From Sphingopyxis indica (GTDB taxonomy: Bacteria > Pseudomonadota > Alphaproteobacteria > Sphingomonadales > Sphingomonadaceae), in contig NZ_FZPA01000017.1 in assembly GCF_900188185.1 (NCBI RefSeq), forward strand, positions 1 through 61,810: a stretch of 61,810 nt of DNA, given 5' to 3'. The translations under genes were made by a program, and so were the position numbers. The notes under the pieces were generated by a model that was not told the DNA's origin, made no database searches, and was given only the letters and a program-made list of their open reading frames with translations. Below, piece after piece: positions 1-9,027 of this stretch (position 1 is the first letter of the stretch; each line of letters begins with the position of its first letter).

Positions 1-418
1 TTCCTTTGGTTCGTTGCAAAACCGCTGAATCAACGACTTGGGCGCGCGTCAAGCTAACCCGCTGACACCACTCAACTTAATTTCGGATCAGGCTCTTACC
101 GTCTTGGGCGCCGACGAAAGGCAACCGATCAGGTCGAGTATTCGCTCGACAACCGATGTGCTGGATGCATCGTTCATCTTGTCGCTCCTCTCACAGAGTG
201 AGGCTCTAGGCCTCAATTGCCGCCGGTCAAGCTTGGCAGGGTGCCAAACGATAGCGCACAGACACAAACATAGATTGAAGACGCCGTTTTCGAACCGTGC
301 CGGATTCGCTGACTGCTCAGATTGGACGGGCGGTGAATTGCTCGATGGTGGCCAGGAGACGAGATCGGCAAAAGATACAAGGGCGTTTCGATGCGCACGT
401 TTGGGAGAATTTAAGGCA
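1..418. other. No recognisable gene
   Basis: An open frame runs in from about position 38 in phase with the hydratase gene, but its first 127 codons have no family resemblance and a low-complexity, arginine-serine-rich make-up typical of non-coding GC-rich DNA. The short minus-strand frame at 213-398 looks no better. The stretch probably contains the upstream region of the hydratase operon. I could not pick out a convincing promoter. Confidence 0.5.
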
Positions 419-1210
419 ATGCCACTCGAAAGTTCAATAATATCTTCCCTGGGTGATGAACTCTACGGCGCACTGATCAAGGGCCGAACGGTTTCCAATC
501 TGCGGGATCGCCATCCGGAGATAGATATTGTCGACGCCTATCGCGTCCAGGAACGAATGGTCGCGCGCCGTCTGGAAGCTGGCGAAAAGATCATCGGCAA
601 AAAGATCGGCGTTACTTCCAAAGTGGTGCAGGAAATGATCGGGGTGTTCGAGCCTGATTTCGGACAATTGACCGATCGAATGCTGGTTCCCGATTGCGCT
701 ACGGTAGATCACAAATCACTCATCCAACCCAAGGCAGAAGGCGAAATTGCGTTCATCCTGCAACATGATCTCAACGGGCCTGGCGTGACCGCCGCCGATG
801 TACTGGAGGCGACCGAATATGTCACTGCCTGTTTCGAGATCGTCGATAGCCGCATTCAAGACTGGGATATCAGAATTCAGGATACAGTCGCGGATAACGC
901 CTCGTGCGGAATATTCGCGATAGGGACCGAGCGGGTCGATCCCCGTGAGATCGATCTGGCAAAAGTGGCCATGACAATCGAGTGTAATGGAGTCGAGGTT
1001 GCGAGCGGGATCGGCGCCGCTGTTCAGGGTTCCCCTCTTAACTCTGTCGCCTGGCTGGCCAATACGCTTGGCGAGCTTGGAATGCCGTTCAGGGCGGGCG
1101 AAATAATCCTTTCCGGAGCACTTGGTCCGATGATCGACATATCCAGCGGTGACACGCTGCAACTTAACCTCAGCGACGGGCTTGGGTCCTGTCGCATGAT
1201 TTTTTCTTAG
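419..1210 (+). CDS. mhpD: 2-keto-4-pentenoate hydratase (meta-cleavage lower pathway)
   Basis: Adds water to 2-hydroxypenta-2,4-dienoate to give 4-hydroxy-2-oxovalerate, the step after hydrolysis of a meta-cleavage product; cytosolic. The 263-residue length matches the family (about 260). Recognisable family segments are GKKIGVTSK, the acidic metal-ligand region QPKAEGEIAF and ACFEIVDSRI, and the C-terminal ILSGALGP. I chose the ATG at 419 because AAGG precedes it at proper spacing and the family N-terminus begins there, although the frame is open farther upstream. It leads a plus-strand operon with the acetaldehyde dehydrogenase and aldolase genes, whose products take 4-hydroxy-2-oxovalerate onward. 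Substrate substituents (methyl, unsubstituted) cannot be read from the sequence. The mhp name is by pathway analogy. Confidence 0.88.
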   Translation: MPLESSIISSLGDELYGALIKGRTVSNLRDRHPEIDIVDAYRVQERMVARRLEAGEKIIGKKIGVTSKVVQEMIGVFEPDFGQLTDRMLVPDCATVDHKSLIQPKAEGEIAFILQHDLNGPGVTAADVLEATEYVTACFEIVDSRIQDWDIRIQDTVADNASCGIFAIGTERVDPREIDLAKVAMTIECNGVEVASGIGAAVQGSPLNSVAWLANTLGELGMPFRAGEIILSGALGPMIDISSGDTLQLNLSDGLGSCRMIFS

Positions 1211-1288
1211 CCAATCGCGTGCTTCGGCAAGGATAGCAGCGAGGTGACAGACCTCGGCGCACTCTAGTGACAAAGTAAGGATGCTCGG

Positions 1289-2206
1289 ATGGACAAAATT
1301 AAATGCGCAATAATCGGGCCGGGGAATATCGGCACCGATCTGCTTTACAAACTGCTTCGTTCCGAAGTTCTCGAACCCGTTTGGATGGTGGGTATTGAGG
1401 CCGGATCCGAAGGTCTGGCCCGCGCGAAGGAACTGGGCCTCAAGACCACTGCTGAAGGGGTTGACGGGCTGGTGCCTCACGCGATCGAGGATGGAGTGAG
1501 CATCGCGTTTGATGCGACTTCGGCCTATGTCCACGCCGAAAACAGCCGCAAGCTGAACGAGCTGGGCATTCTTATGATCGACCTGACGCCCGCCGCCCTT
1601 GGCCCGCTTTGCGTTCCCCCGGTGAATCTCAAGGATCTGGCAGGCCGTAAGGCAATGAACGTCAACATGGTCACATGCGCGGGTCAGGCCACGATTCCGA
1701 TGGTCGCCGCCATCAGCAATGTTCAAAGCGTGGATTACGCCGAGATAATCGCAACGGTCGCGTCGAAGTCGATCGGAGTGGGTACTCGGAAGAATATCGA
1801 CGAGTTCACGCGCACCACTTCTGCGGCAGTCGCGAAAGTGGGAGGTGCAGCGCAAGGCAAGGCTATCGTGGTCGTCAATCCGGCCGAGCCTCCGCTGATG
1901 ATGCGTGACACCGTCTATTGCGAAACAGTCGACGAGCCGGATCAGGAAGCGATCACCGCATCCGTGCACGAGATGATTTCTGCTGTGCAACAATATGTCC
2001 CCGGCTACCAATTGAAGAACGGGCCAATTTTCGAGGGGCGCAAAGTCTCGATCTTTCTGGAAGTGCAGGGACTTGGCGATTTTCTCCCCAAATATGCAGG
2101 AAATCTGGACATCATGACTGCCGCTGCAGCGCGCACGGCCGAAATGTTTGCACAAGACATCCTTGATGGCCGACTTGAACTCTCACCATTGAAGGAGAAC
2201 GCATGA
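1289..2206 (+). CDS. mhpF: Acetaldehyde dehydrogenase (acylating)
   Basis: Oxidises acetaldehyde, released by the partner aldolase, to acetyl-CoA with NAD and CoA. The N-terminus shows the Rossmann motif [11 protein letters not shown] (residues about 8-18). The catalytic cysteine lies in [12 protein letters not shown] near residue 130, and the family segment FRTTSAAV-like region follows. At 305 residues it is full length. The start is preceded by AAGGA. The stop overlaps the aldolase start (ATGATG), which fits the tight channelled complex known for DmpFG/BphIJ-type enzymes. Alternative names in other pathways are dmpF, bphJ and hsaG; the sequence alone does not choose between them. Confidence 0.93.
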   Translation: MDKIKCAIIGPGNIGTDLLYKLLRSEVLEPVWMVGIEAGSEGLARAKELGLKTTAEGVDGLVPHAIEDGVSIAFDATSAYVHAENSRKLNELGILMIDLTPAALGPLCVPPVNLKDLAGRKAMNVNMVTCAGQATIPMVAAISNVQSVDYAEIIATVASKSIGVGTRKNIDEFTRTTSAAVAKVGGAAQGKAIVVVNPAEPPLMMRDTVYCETVDEPDQEAITASVHEMISAVQQYVPGYQLKNGPIFEGRKVSIFLEVQGLGDFLPKYAGNLDIMTAAAARTAEMFAQDILDGRLELSPLKENA

Positions 2207-3246
2207 TGACACTCGAAGAACAGGTTAGGGGTAAAAAGCTCAAGCTGCATGATATGTGTCTGCGCGACGGCATGCATTCCATGCGGCATCAGATCACGCT
2301 GGATCAGATGGTCGATATCGCTTCCGGGCTTGATGACGCAGGGGTGCCGTTGATCCAGGTCACTCACGGTGACGGGTTGGGAGGATCATCCCTGAATTAC
2401 GGTCGCGGACTCCATTCGGATAGCGAATATATCTCGGCAGTGGCCAAGGTAGTGAAAAAGGCGACTATCTCGGTACTCCATGTTCCGGGCATTGGCACTC
2501 TGGATGAGTTGCGGATGGCCGCCGATTGCGGGGCAGGATGTGTTCATGTCGCCTCGCATTGCACCGAAGCCGACGTTACCGAACAGCACATTGGCCTGGG
2601 ACGGGAACTTGGGCTTGATACAGTCGGCTTTCTCATGATGGCGCATATGACGCCGCCCGAGCACCTGGTTGAGCAGGCGCTGTTGATGGAAGGGTATGGA
2701 GCAACAACAATCTACTGTGTTGATTCGGCAGGTTACATGCTGCCTGATGAAGTTACCGATCGCATCACCATCCTTCGCACAGCTTTGCAGGACGAAACCG
2801 AGATCGGATTTCACGCTCATCACAATCTCGGGATGGGAGTCGCCAATTCGCTGGCTGCTGTAGCCGCGGGCGCGGACCGCATCGACGGTTCGGCTGCCGG
2901 ATTGGGTGCTGGCGCTGGCAATACACCCCTCGAACTGATGGCTGCCGTCGGAGAGCGATTGGGCATCGAAACCGGGGTGGATCTGTTTAAGCTGATGGAC
3001 GTAGCAGAGGATCGGGTTTTGCCGATCATGCCTCAGCCGCCCCGTGCGGACAGGGATTCCATAACGCTCGGTTTTGCAGGGGTCTACTCAACCTTCCTGT
3101 ATCAGGCCAAAGAAGCCGAACGTAAGTACGGCTTGTCTGCACGTGATATCTTGATGGAATTGGCTCGCAAGAAAATGATCGGGGGTCAGGAGGACATGAT
3201 CGAAGACACCGCGCTCTCGATGGCCAAGGAACGCGATCTGGTTTGA
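2203..3246 (+). CDS. mhpE: 4-hydroxy-2-oxovalerate aldolase
   Basis: Cleaves 4-hydroxy-2-oxovalerate to pyruvate and acetaldehyde, passing acetaldehyde to the acylating dehydrogenase encoded just before it. The 347 residues include the DRE-TIM type start [15 protein letters not shown] (metal-binding Asp and catalytic His), the DSAGYMLP segment, and the metal ligands in [11 protein letters not shown]. The C-terminal communication domain is present, so the gene is intact. It overlaps the preceding gene by four bases, implying translational coupling. It is the last gene of this plus-strand operon; nothing recognisable follows for about 550 bases before the convergent dioxygenase genes. Confidence 0.94.
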   Translation: MMTLEEQVRGKKLKLHDMCLRDGMHSMRHQITLDQMVDIASGLDDAGVPLIQVTHGDGLGGSSLNYGRGLHSDSEYISAVAKVVKKATISVLHVPGIGTLDELRMAADCGAGCVHVASHCTEADVTEQHIGLGRELGLDTVGFLMMAHMTPPEHLVEQALLMEGYGATTIYCVDSAGYMLPDEVTDRITILRTALQDETEIGFHAHHNLGMGVANSLAAVAAGADRIDGSAAGLGAGAGNTPLELMAAVGERLGIETGVDLFKLMDVAEDRVLPIMPQPPRADRDSITLGFAGVYSTFLYQAKEAERKYGLSARDILMELARKKMIGGQEDMIEDTALSMAKERDLV

Positions 3247-3793
3247 CGGCGATTCAAGCACTTCAAAACAGAACGAAGTTACGAAAGGCGTTGCTGTCGC
3301 TCCTTGTCGGGAGGCCAAATTGGACGAGAAGTCCTCGGACCCACGCGACAGGGAGCGGACAACCTCATCACCGCAGGCTTTGCTAAGAACTCTGCCTGGG
3401 GTCGTATCCTGCCGACCATTTGGCAAAGGCTCCGACCCGCCAAAATCGCGAACTCCCTGATTATCGGCGCTATATCGACTGTCACCTCATTGAAACCAAG
3501 TCTCGTTTTCTCTCCCGAAAGGGCAGACCGGCCATAGCGAAGCAATCCACACTATCTTGCGCTGCCGATCCTGACATTGCGGAATTGTCAAGGCCGTGGG
3601 GTGTTCCGATCAGCTGCGGTGCCAGAAACGACACCTGCTTCTCTACATCGTTCCGAGCCACTTTTCCCGCACGGTGGCAGCCGCCAAGAGGCCGTCAGCA
3701 ACAGCGGCAAGAGTACTTTCGGGCAACCTACGCCGCCAGGCCTATGCAACAGATTCGGCCCAGTTGCGGGCAAGCAGAAGGGCCTTCACACAA
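3247..3793. other. Intergenic region between convergent operons, no gene recognised
   Basis: About 550 bases separate the aldolase stop from the stop of the convergent dioxygenase beta-subunit gene. Several frames stay open for 60 to 170 codons on both strands, but none has a recognisable family, a good ribosome binding site or plausible composition. I see no strong terminator hairpin with a T tract. The length suggests a decayed gene or insertion scar, but I cannot name it. Confidence 0.4.
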
Positions 3794-4339
3794 TCAAAGG
3801 AACGTATTGATGTTCTTTGCTTGCAAGACAGTTTCCTGCAAGATGACCTTCCTGCGCGCCAGTTGGAGCAGACCTTCTGAGTTCCGCCTGATTGTATCGA
3901 CGCGTCTGGCTTTTAGTTCCATTTCATCGTCTTCAGTCCGATGACGATGGTTGAGGATCACAGAATGGACCGTCCACTCGTTAGAATCTTCAGTAGGTAA
4001 GACCTCGATATTGCCGATCAGGTGAAAATGCCTGGTGGGTGGATCTTCGGCCCATGCCGACGGCTGCTTGGCGCGTGCCACGCGGATCTTGAGATATTCG
4101 AGGCCGTCGTCGAAATAGGCCATTCGTTCGGAACTGAACTTCGCCTCATCCTTTCGATAGCGGGCCTGCACTCCTGGTACCCAATAATGGATATCGTCCG
4201 TCAGCAATTCTAGCCATTCATCATATTGCTCGTTATCGAGCAAACGGGCTTCTCGATACAGAAACTGCTGTATCTCCAAAAGTAACTCGGCTGACACAGA
4301 GCAGTGATCGCGCCGGGTGGTTTGTTCGAGAGTCTTCAC
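3794..4339 (-). CDS. Aromatic ring-hydroxylating dioxygenase, beta (small) subunit
   Basis: Structural subunit of an alpha3beta3 Rieske oxygenase. The 181-residue protein has the family pattern: FLYREARLLDNEQYDEWLELLTDDIHYWVP near the N-terminus, the RHFHLIGNIEV strand in the middle, and the R-rich C-terminal sheet ending in LARRKVILQETVL. It starts with GTG at 4339, preceded by AGAGG five bases away. It lies 18 bases downstream of the alpha-subunit gene on the same strand, so the two are almost certainly co-expressed. The substrate cannot be deduced. The biphenyl/phenylpropionate-type families are the nearest general resemblance. Confidence 0.9.
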   Translation of the reverse strand: MKTLEQTTRRDHCSVSAELLLEIQQFLYREARLLDNEQYDEWLELLTDDIHYWVPGVQARYRKDEAKFSSERMAYFDDGLEYLKIRVARAKQPSAWAEDPPTRHFHLIGNIEVLPTEDSNEWTVHSVILNHRHRTEDDEMELKARRVDTIRRNSEGLLQLARRKVILQETVLQAKNINTFL

Positions 4340-4357
4340 ATTTACCTCTGAATATTT

Positions 4358-5677
4358 CTAACGGACAGGAACGTCGGCCCAGGTTTCTGCACCCATCAGA
4401 TCTGCCCAGCGCTGGTAGAAGGCCCGTTGGTTCGCTTCATTGATCTGGCTTTGATAAACATTGCCGCGCAGTTCCTCGTGTTCGATTTTCGAATCGAGGC
4501 CCATCCCGAAGTGAAGCTGTTGCTGCCGGGTCACCACGCCTACATTGACCGCCGTGCAATTCTCGAAGTTCTCGCCGTCATCCATTTCGAACACACCCGC
4601 CGGAGAAAAGGTTAACATTACCCCGCGGCGATATTCTTCCTTGAGTTCTTCCGGGGCATTTGCGTTCAGGAACACCCAGGTGTGAAGTTCCGTGCTCCTT
4701 GGACCCTTGGGGTTCCATGTCCGAAAAGTGTTGTGACCTGCCAGGAAGGAAAGATTGGGAAAGACGTTAGCGGAGCTTAGAGCGCCTACCATCCTGCTGC
4801 GAACCTTCCCCAGACGTTCGGCAAATTTCGCCTCCTGCTCACGCAGATAGTCGATAATCGGCGGTGAATTGAGCGTTGCCGCGTTCCCAATGAAATCCAG
4901 TCCAAACTCCCAGCCGTGGCCGTTCGCATTGGCATGATAAGAACGGTCAGGTCGCATGGTCGGCTGTTTTCCGAACATTGCGATCAAGGCTGAGCTATGC
5001 GTCCAGGGAGCGTGATACGAGTCGCCCACGAAGTTCTCTGCCGGGAATTTCCAATTGCATTTGAGCCGAGATTTGATGTTGCCATCGATAAACTCGATAC
5101 CACCTTCGTCATTGTCGAGGATCACATCTAGATACCAGCGAAATTCGCCTAGATATTCCTCAAGCGACGGGGCCTCCGGGTCGAAGCAGGCGAAATGCAT
5201 CCCCTTATAGCTTTCGACACGCGCCTTGTGCAGGCCAAGCTTGGACTTATCGAGGTTCGATTTTCCACTATAGGACTGCGGGCGACTGACATTCTTCAAG
5301 CTACCGTCGAGACCGTAGGACCAGCCATGAAAATTGCATGTGAACCGCCGGGAGTTGCCCGCCTCTGCAAAGCACACGCGATTACCTCGATGCGTACAGG
5401 AGTTGAGAAAGGTGTGGATCTTGCCGTCTTCGCCACGCGACACGATGACCGCATCTTCACCGATTGTCGTCGTTAGAAAATCGCCAACATTGGGCAATTG
5501 CGTGTCATGCGCGACAAAAATCCAGCATCGCGCAAAAATCCGTTCAAGCTCCAGGTTGTAGATAGATTCGTCCCAGAAGATCCGGCGGTCAATATTTCCC
5601 GCTTCGGCGTCGACGAGTTCCTCGATGCCCGCAGCCAATTTTGCATTACTATCCGGCTTCAAGAGCGATTCAGTCAT
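4358..5677 (-). CDS. Aromatic ring-hydroxylating dioxygenase, alpha (large, Rieske) subunit
   Basis: Catalytic subunit that inserts O2 into an aromatic ring to give a cis-dihydrodiol. Its 439 residues are full length. The Rieske [2Fe-2S] ligands are visible as SCTHRGN (Cys-X-His) and, about 20 residues later, CNFHGW (Cys-X2-His). The mononuclear iron site includes the two histidines of VGDSYHAPWTH near residue 210. Spacing of the pairs is normal. GGAGA precedes the ATG. It follows the extradiol dioxygenase genes in one minus-strand operon with the beta subunit behind it. The ferredoxin and reductase needed to feed it electrons are not in this window, which is common in sphingomonads where these parts are scattered. 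Confidence 0.93.
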   Translation of the reverse strand: MTESLLKPDSNAKLAAGIEELVDAEAGNIDRRIFWDESIYNLELERIFARCWIFVAHDTQLPNVGDFLTTTIGEDAVIVSRGEDGKIHTFLNSCTHRGNRVCFAEAGNSRRFTCNFHGWSYGLDGSLKNVSRPQSYSGKSNLDKSKLGLHKARVESYKGMHFACFDPEAPSLEEYLGEFRWYLDVILDNDEGGIEFIDGNIKSRLKCNWKFPAENFVGDSYHAPWTHSSALIAMFGKQPTMRPDRSYHANANGHGWEFGLDFIGNAATLNSPPIIDYLREQEAKFAERLGKVRSRMVGALSSANVFPNLSFLAGHNTFRTWNPKGPRSTELHTWVFLNANAPEELKEEYRRGVMLTFSPAGVFEMDDGENFENCTAVNVGVVTRQQQLHFGMGLDSKIEHEELRGNVYQSQINEANQRAFYQRWADLMGAETWADVPVR

Positions 5678-5708
5678 GTCATTCTCCAGCTATTCGAACC
5701 CGACCCGT

Positions 5709-6527
5709 TCAGGCGGGCAGTATCTCCGCAAAGCCGAGGCCGGTAACGCCGCCATCCCAGGCTTCGTAAGCGAGCACTTCGCCTCGGCCCGCCGGCAGAG
5801 CACCCATCACTGCAAGAAAATGACGAATCTCCATTCCACCGTTGCCGCCTTCGCGCATTATTTCCTCGTCTGTCATTGAAAGGAGAGGGGTCGCATCGCC
5901 GGAAACGATGCAGTCGAGGACCTTCCGATCAAACTCGGAATTGATGCGCCCCATTTCTCCGGTGCCCACCCAGTGGCTGATCCCTCCGCTGCCGATCAAC
6001 ACTACGGATTCGTCTACGGGCATTTTCGCAATGGCATCGCCAATCATTCGTCCGAAATCATATGCCCTTTGGAGACGAACATACGGCGCTACGCCACTCG
6101 CCATATAAACGGGAACCGTCTTGACCGACCCGTCGGCCGGAAGGGCAAGCTGGGCGGGCACCCCGATTGCATGATCCACCCCCAAGTCGCGCGCCACAGA
6201 CACGTCGAAGCCGCTTTGATGGGCATGGCCGACCAAATACTCTGCGAAACCCGGATCGCTGGCGATCGGTGAATCTCCAACACCGGGCAACCGGTCAATG
6301 GGACCATGAAGCTCGCCTGTCGGGATAAGAAACTGTGGCAGACAGCGAGGGCCGAAGAGAATATAATGGTCCGCGCCGAAGATGATCGCCTTCGTCGCGC
6401 CGGACTTGCTTACTTTGTCGCGAATTTCCGAATAAGCGCCAATCAGGTGGTCGCGCTCTTTCTTCTTTGGGTTCACAAACAACAATGGATCATGCGGCAT
6501 GATGAAGCCGCCGACTATTTCGGCCAT
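5709..6527 (-). CDS. Class III extradiol ring-cleavage dioxygenase, catalytic (LigB-type) subunit
   Basis: Non-heme Fe(II) enzyme that opens a catechol ring next to the hydroxyls. At 272 residues it has the LigB fold length. Likely iron ligands are His12 in IMPHDP and the His in GADHYILF (about residue 53). A conserved catalytic region DLGVDHAIGVP follows near residue 115, and SGGISHW sits near 180. AGGAG lies eight bases before the ATG. The gene just upstream encodes a LigA-like small subunit, so the enzyme is probably a two-component LigAB/CarBaBb-type dioxygenase, although single-subunit MhpB-type proteins share the domain. The neighbouring hydratase operon fits a meta-cleavage product that is hydrolysed to a pentadienoate. 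Confidence 0.85.
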   Translation of the reverse strand: MAEIVGGFIMPHDPLLFVNPKKKERDHLIGAYSEIRDKVSKSGATKAIIFGADHYILFGPRCLPQFLIPTGELHGPIDRLPGVGDSPIASDPGFAEYLVGHAHQSGFDVSVARDLGVDHAIGVPAQLALPADGSVKTVPVYMASGVAPYVRLQRAYDFGRMIGDAIAKMPVDESVVLIGSGGISHWVGTGEMGRINSEFDRKVLDCIVSGDATPLLSMTDEEIMREGGNGGMEIRHFLAVMGALPAGRGEVLAYEAWDGGVTGLGFAEILPA

Positions 6528-6584
6528 CTTGAAACTCTCCTAAAGATAGACGGGTAAGCGCTTCGCTGCCGCCGGCCTCTCACT

Positions 6585-6869
6585 TCATTCGCTTACCGTC
6601 TCGAGCTGTGACGTCAGCGTCGGAACGCGGGACAGATAATCCGGCATCGATTGCGGTCCGTTTACGCTTGTCCAGAAGCCCATCAGAAGCATCGGGTTAA
6701 TGCCGTACTCGAAGAGTCCCTCGGCATTCATGGACAAGACCATGTCGCGTTCTAGCTCGCTGAGGGCGTACTTCTCTGCGAAAGCTGTGGCATCCTCGCG
6801 AAACGCTGCGCGGGAATTCCGTTTGGTACTCACGTCGTAAAACAGTTGCTCGACGGCTCCAAAACTCAT
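6585..6869 (-). CDS. LigA-type small (alpha) subunit of an extradiol dioxygenase
   Basis: A 94-residue helical protein resembling the LigA/CarBa small subunits of class III extradiol dioxygenases. It has the typical pattern of an N-terminal helix rich in AFREDATAFAEKYALSE followed by the ERDMVLSMNAEGLFEYG helix, where LigA proteins have a DWxGLxxxGxN-like motif. In LigAB enzymes this subunit covers the active-site cleft of the LigB subunit. GAAGGGA precedes the ATG. It is encoded 57 bases upstream of the LigB-like gene on the same strand. Assignment rests on pattern and context and not on catalytic residues, since the subunit has none. Confidence 0.72.
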   Translation of the reverse strand: MSFGAVEQLFYDVSTKRNSRAAFREDATAFAEKYALSELERDMVLSMNAEGLFEYGINPMLLMGFWTSVNGPQSMPDYLSRVPTLTSQLETVSE

Positions 6870-6992
6870 CTGTCACGTCCCTTCCGGCACCTCAGATATC
6901 GTTCAATCGGATCTTCGGGTCGAAAAGTCAATACGCAAGAGTATGGTTTTGCCTTCGAGGTCGCTGAGCCGGCCCAATCAGACCGTTTGCTG

Positions 6993-7967
6993 CTACATGG
7001 CAATCACGACTTTACCTACCGTTCCGCGAGAGCGCAGCGACTCCATTGCTGAAACGAGTTCATCCATTTGATACACATCCCGAATTAGGGGGCGAATTTC
7101 GCCTCTGGCACATTGATTAACCAGCTTCTGCTGTATGGTGCGAATCGCTTCCGGCGAGCGGTCGAAGCTCCAGTATACACCGTGCACACTGGCGGACTTA
7201 ACCAGCATGTAGTTCGCCTTGAGCGCCTGAACCGTCCCACCGGCAAAGCCGCATACTAACAGCCTGCCCTCCCATGCCAGAAGACGCAGACTCTGTTCCG
7301 AAGTTTCGCCGCCGACCGGATCCATGACGATATCGACCCCATCTGGTGCCAGAGCTCTTACTCGCTCGGACCAGTCAGATTGACGATAATCGATCACATG
7401 ATCAGCCCCATTCTCTTTAGCGATTCGCCGCTTGTCTTCGTCGCCTGCCGTGGCAACGATGCGAGCTCCCGCTGCTTTTGCAAGCTGAGTGGCAGCGATG
7501 CCCAATCCGCCTGCCGCCGCATGGATTAGGACCGTATCTCCCTTCTTGAGATTACCCTTTTCGAAAAGGGCGACATGGGCAGTGGTGTAGGAAACCGGAA
7601 GCGCGGCGGCCACCGAGGCTGGTAAGTCTCCTATCGCCATCAGACGGTCAGAAGCGACGCCACAATATTGTGCAAAGGCACCACTGCGGACCTGACATGC
7701 GACCTTGTCACCGGGAGAGAATCGAGAACCCGGGATTGCCTCGACGACCGTTCCCGCCAACTCGTTGCCTGGCACAAACGGCGGTTTTATCCGATCCTGA
7801 TATTTTCCTGCAATCGCGATTTCGTCCGCAAAATTCAGACCTGCAGCGTCAATCTTGACCAGAGTGTCCGCCCGATTCTCTTGCCCTTCCCCCAGCTTCG
7901 GCATGGCAGTTTGTCCTAAGACCATCTCCTCCGGATTGCCATATTTCCTGACGATCCAAGCCTTCAT
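6993..7967 (-). CDS. Quinone oxidoreductase-like MDR family NADPH-dependent reductase
   Basis: Medium-chain dehydrogenase/reductase of the zinc-independent quinone oxidoreductase group. The GroES-like N-terminal half holds GNELAGTVV and PGDKVACQVRSGAFAQY. The nucleotide-binding site is HAAAGGLGIAATQLAKAAGA, with AAGGLG in place of the GxGxxG of zinc enzymes, and no catalytic zinc cysteine/histidine set is seen. I placed the start at the ATG at 7967 (sequence MKAWIV), where the family begins; an open frame extends 33 codons farther. It is probably the first gene of the dioxygenase operon. Its substrate is unknown. In such operons these enzymes reduce enones or quinones. Confidence 0.82.
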   Translation of the reverse strand: MKAWIVRKYGNPEEMVLGQTAMPKLGEGQENRADTLVKIDAAGLNFADEIAIAGKYQDRIKPPFVPGNELAGTVVEAIPGSRFSPGDKVACQVRSGAFAQYCGVASDRLMAIGDLPASVAAALPVSYTTAHVALFEKGNLKKGDTVLIHAAAGGLGIAATQLAKAAGARIVATAGDEDKRRIAKENGADHVIDYRQSDWSERVRALAPDGVDIVMDPVGGETSEQSLRLLAWEGRLLVCGFAGGTVQALKANYMLVKSASVHGVYWSFDRSPEAIRTIQQKLVNQCARGEIRPLIRDVYQMDELVSAMESLRSRGTVGKVVIAM

Positions 7968-8357
7968 GGTTTCCAACTCAAACTCCCGTGTCCGCAAATT
8001 ACCATTCGCATAGGTATGGAGATTGCGGCAAGACTGCAATTGGGGCATAAAAGCAATGGCTCGCATGAATTTCCGAGCCTTTTCCCCTCTGGCCTAAAAA
8101 CCGGCCGCACTGAGTGGTCCGCACCGATTGTTTCTACAAGTCTGCTTCTGGCACCAATACGGTCCGCTGGTGGAACGTGGCGGAACGGGATGGCAGCCGT
8201 GGCGGTGTCACGCCTTCCCTGGAACAAGGCCGATAGTGAAACGAGCTGTGAGACCCGGCGGTGCTGTATCAAGGTCAAGCAGTAGTCATTCGCTTATACA
8301 GGTATCATTCGCCGGATCTGTCCGATGCGCCATCGTCGAAGCGAGAGACTGAGATGA
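7968..8357. other. Upstream region of the dioxygenase operon, no gene recognised
   Basis: About 390 bases between the MDR gene and an IS3 relic. A minus-strand frame at 7964-8278 and overlapping plus-strand frames are open but unlike any family I know. The segment probably carries the promoter of the minus-strand dioxygenase operon; I could not fix its position. Confidence 0.4.
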
Positions 8358-8623
8358 TTACCTTGCACCTCCCAGAAGGAGCAGATTGTATAGCGTGAGT
8401 TCTGACGCCGCGCGCTGCAACCGGGGGATTCCTTTGCATGCTCTTTCGGAAGCTGCGCCTGATCCATTTTGAGGCTGGCATTCCCCTTGCGCTAGCGATA
8501 TTGGCTCGGCTCGCCGACACCGATCCCGCGGCACAGATCCGCGATCGTTCCGCCCTGCACCCGAACAATCTCCACTACTCGCAGCTTAGCGATGTTTTCT
8601 TTCAGATGGTGCTTCCTCACCAT
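8358..8623 (-). pseudogene. Degenerate IS3-family transposase orfA remnant
   Basis: Read on the minus strand from the ATG at 8623, the sequence gives MVRKHHLKENIAKLR, then GGTIADLCRGIGVGEPSQYR. An amber codon (8492-8494) follows exactly where IS3 OrfA proteins have the tryptophan of the YxWR motif. After the stop the frame continues as RKGNASLKMDQAQLPKEHA. A frameshift then leads to LQRAASELTLYNLLL, which matches the leucine-zipper end of OrfA (LRRAVSELTLDNLIL-like). With one nonsense codon, one frameshift and no orfB, this is a dead fragment and a sign of past transposition beside the catabolic genes. Confidence 0.75.
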
Positions 8624-8998
8624 TCCGTCACTCTCTTAACCAATTCAAAAATAGAAATCGGGCCAATTAGAAGAGTGCAGATCAGCTAACATGCCGGTAG
8701 TCGCAGTAGATCAGCGTCACTTTAATTTCGTGGATGTTCTGGTTCATCTCGGTCCTTGGAGCTTGTTTGCTCGGCTTCTCTTAGGTCTAATGATGCTGCT
8801 GCTAGACCTATCTGGCCCAACGCTCGCTGTTTCATTGCGATAACAGGACAGAGACTGAAAGGCGATTCCTGAGTTCCGACCGGAATATTTTCGAACGAAC
8901 ATCCTGCAAGACAGCAATAAACCCTAATAAGCCAGGCGCATAGCTAGGTGACACGGTTTGCGACGGGGCTACAAAACGATGGTAGCCGGTCCCCTCTT
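8624..8998. other. No gene seen
   Basis: This stretch of 375 bases lies between the IS3 relic and the palindrome after the NUDIX gene. It is AT-richer than its surroundings, has many stops in all frames, and contains nothing I recognise. Confidence 0.4.
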
Positions 8999-9022
8999 GC
9001 CGAGACGATCGATCGTCTCGGC
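8999..9022. terminator. Perfect 24-bp palindrome just after the NUDIX gene
   Basis: GCCGAGACGATC is followed immediately by its exact reverse complement GATCGTCTCGGC, six bases beyond the NUDIX stop codon. It could fold as a long hairpin and end the minus-strand transcript, but there is no U tract behind it (minus-strand continuation AAGAGGGG). The perfect symmetry without a spacer would also suit a protein binding site. Confidence 0.5.
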
Positions 9023-9027
9023 GTTAT

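Noticed and set aside
716..2155. 479-codon open frame on the minus strand
   Set aside because: Antisense to the hydratase and acetaldehyde dehydrogenase genes, with no recognisable domain.
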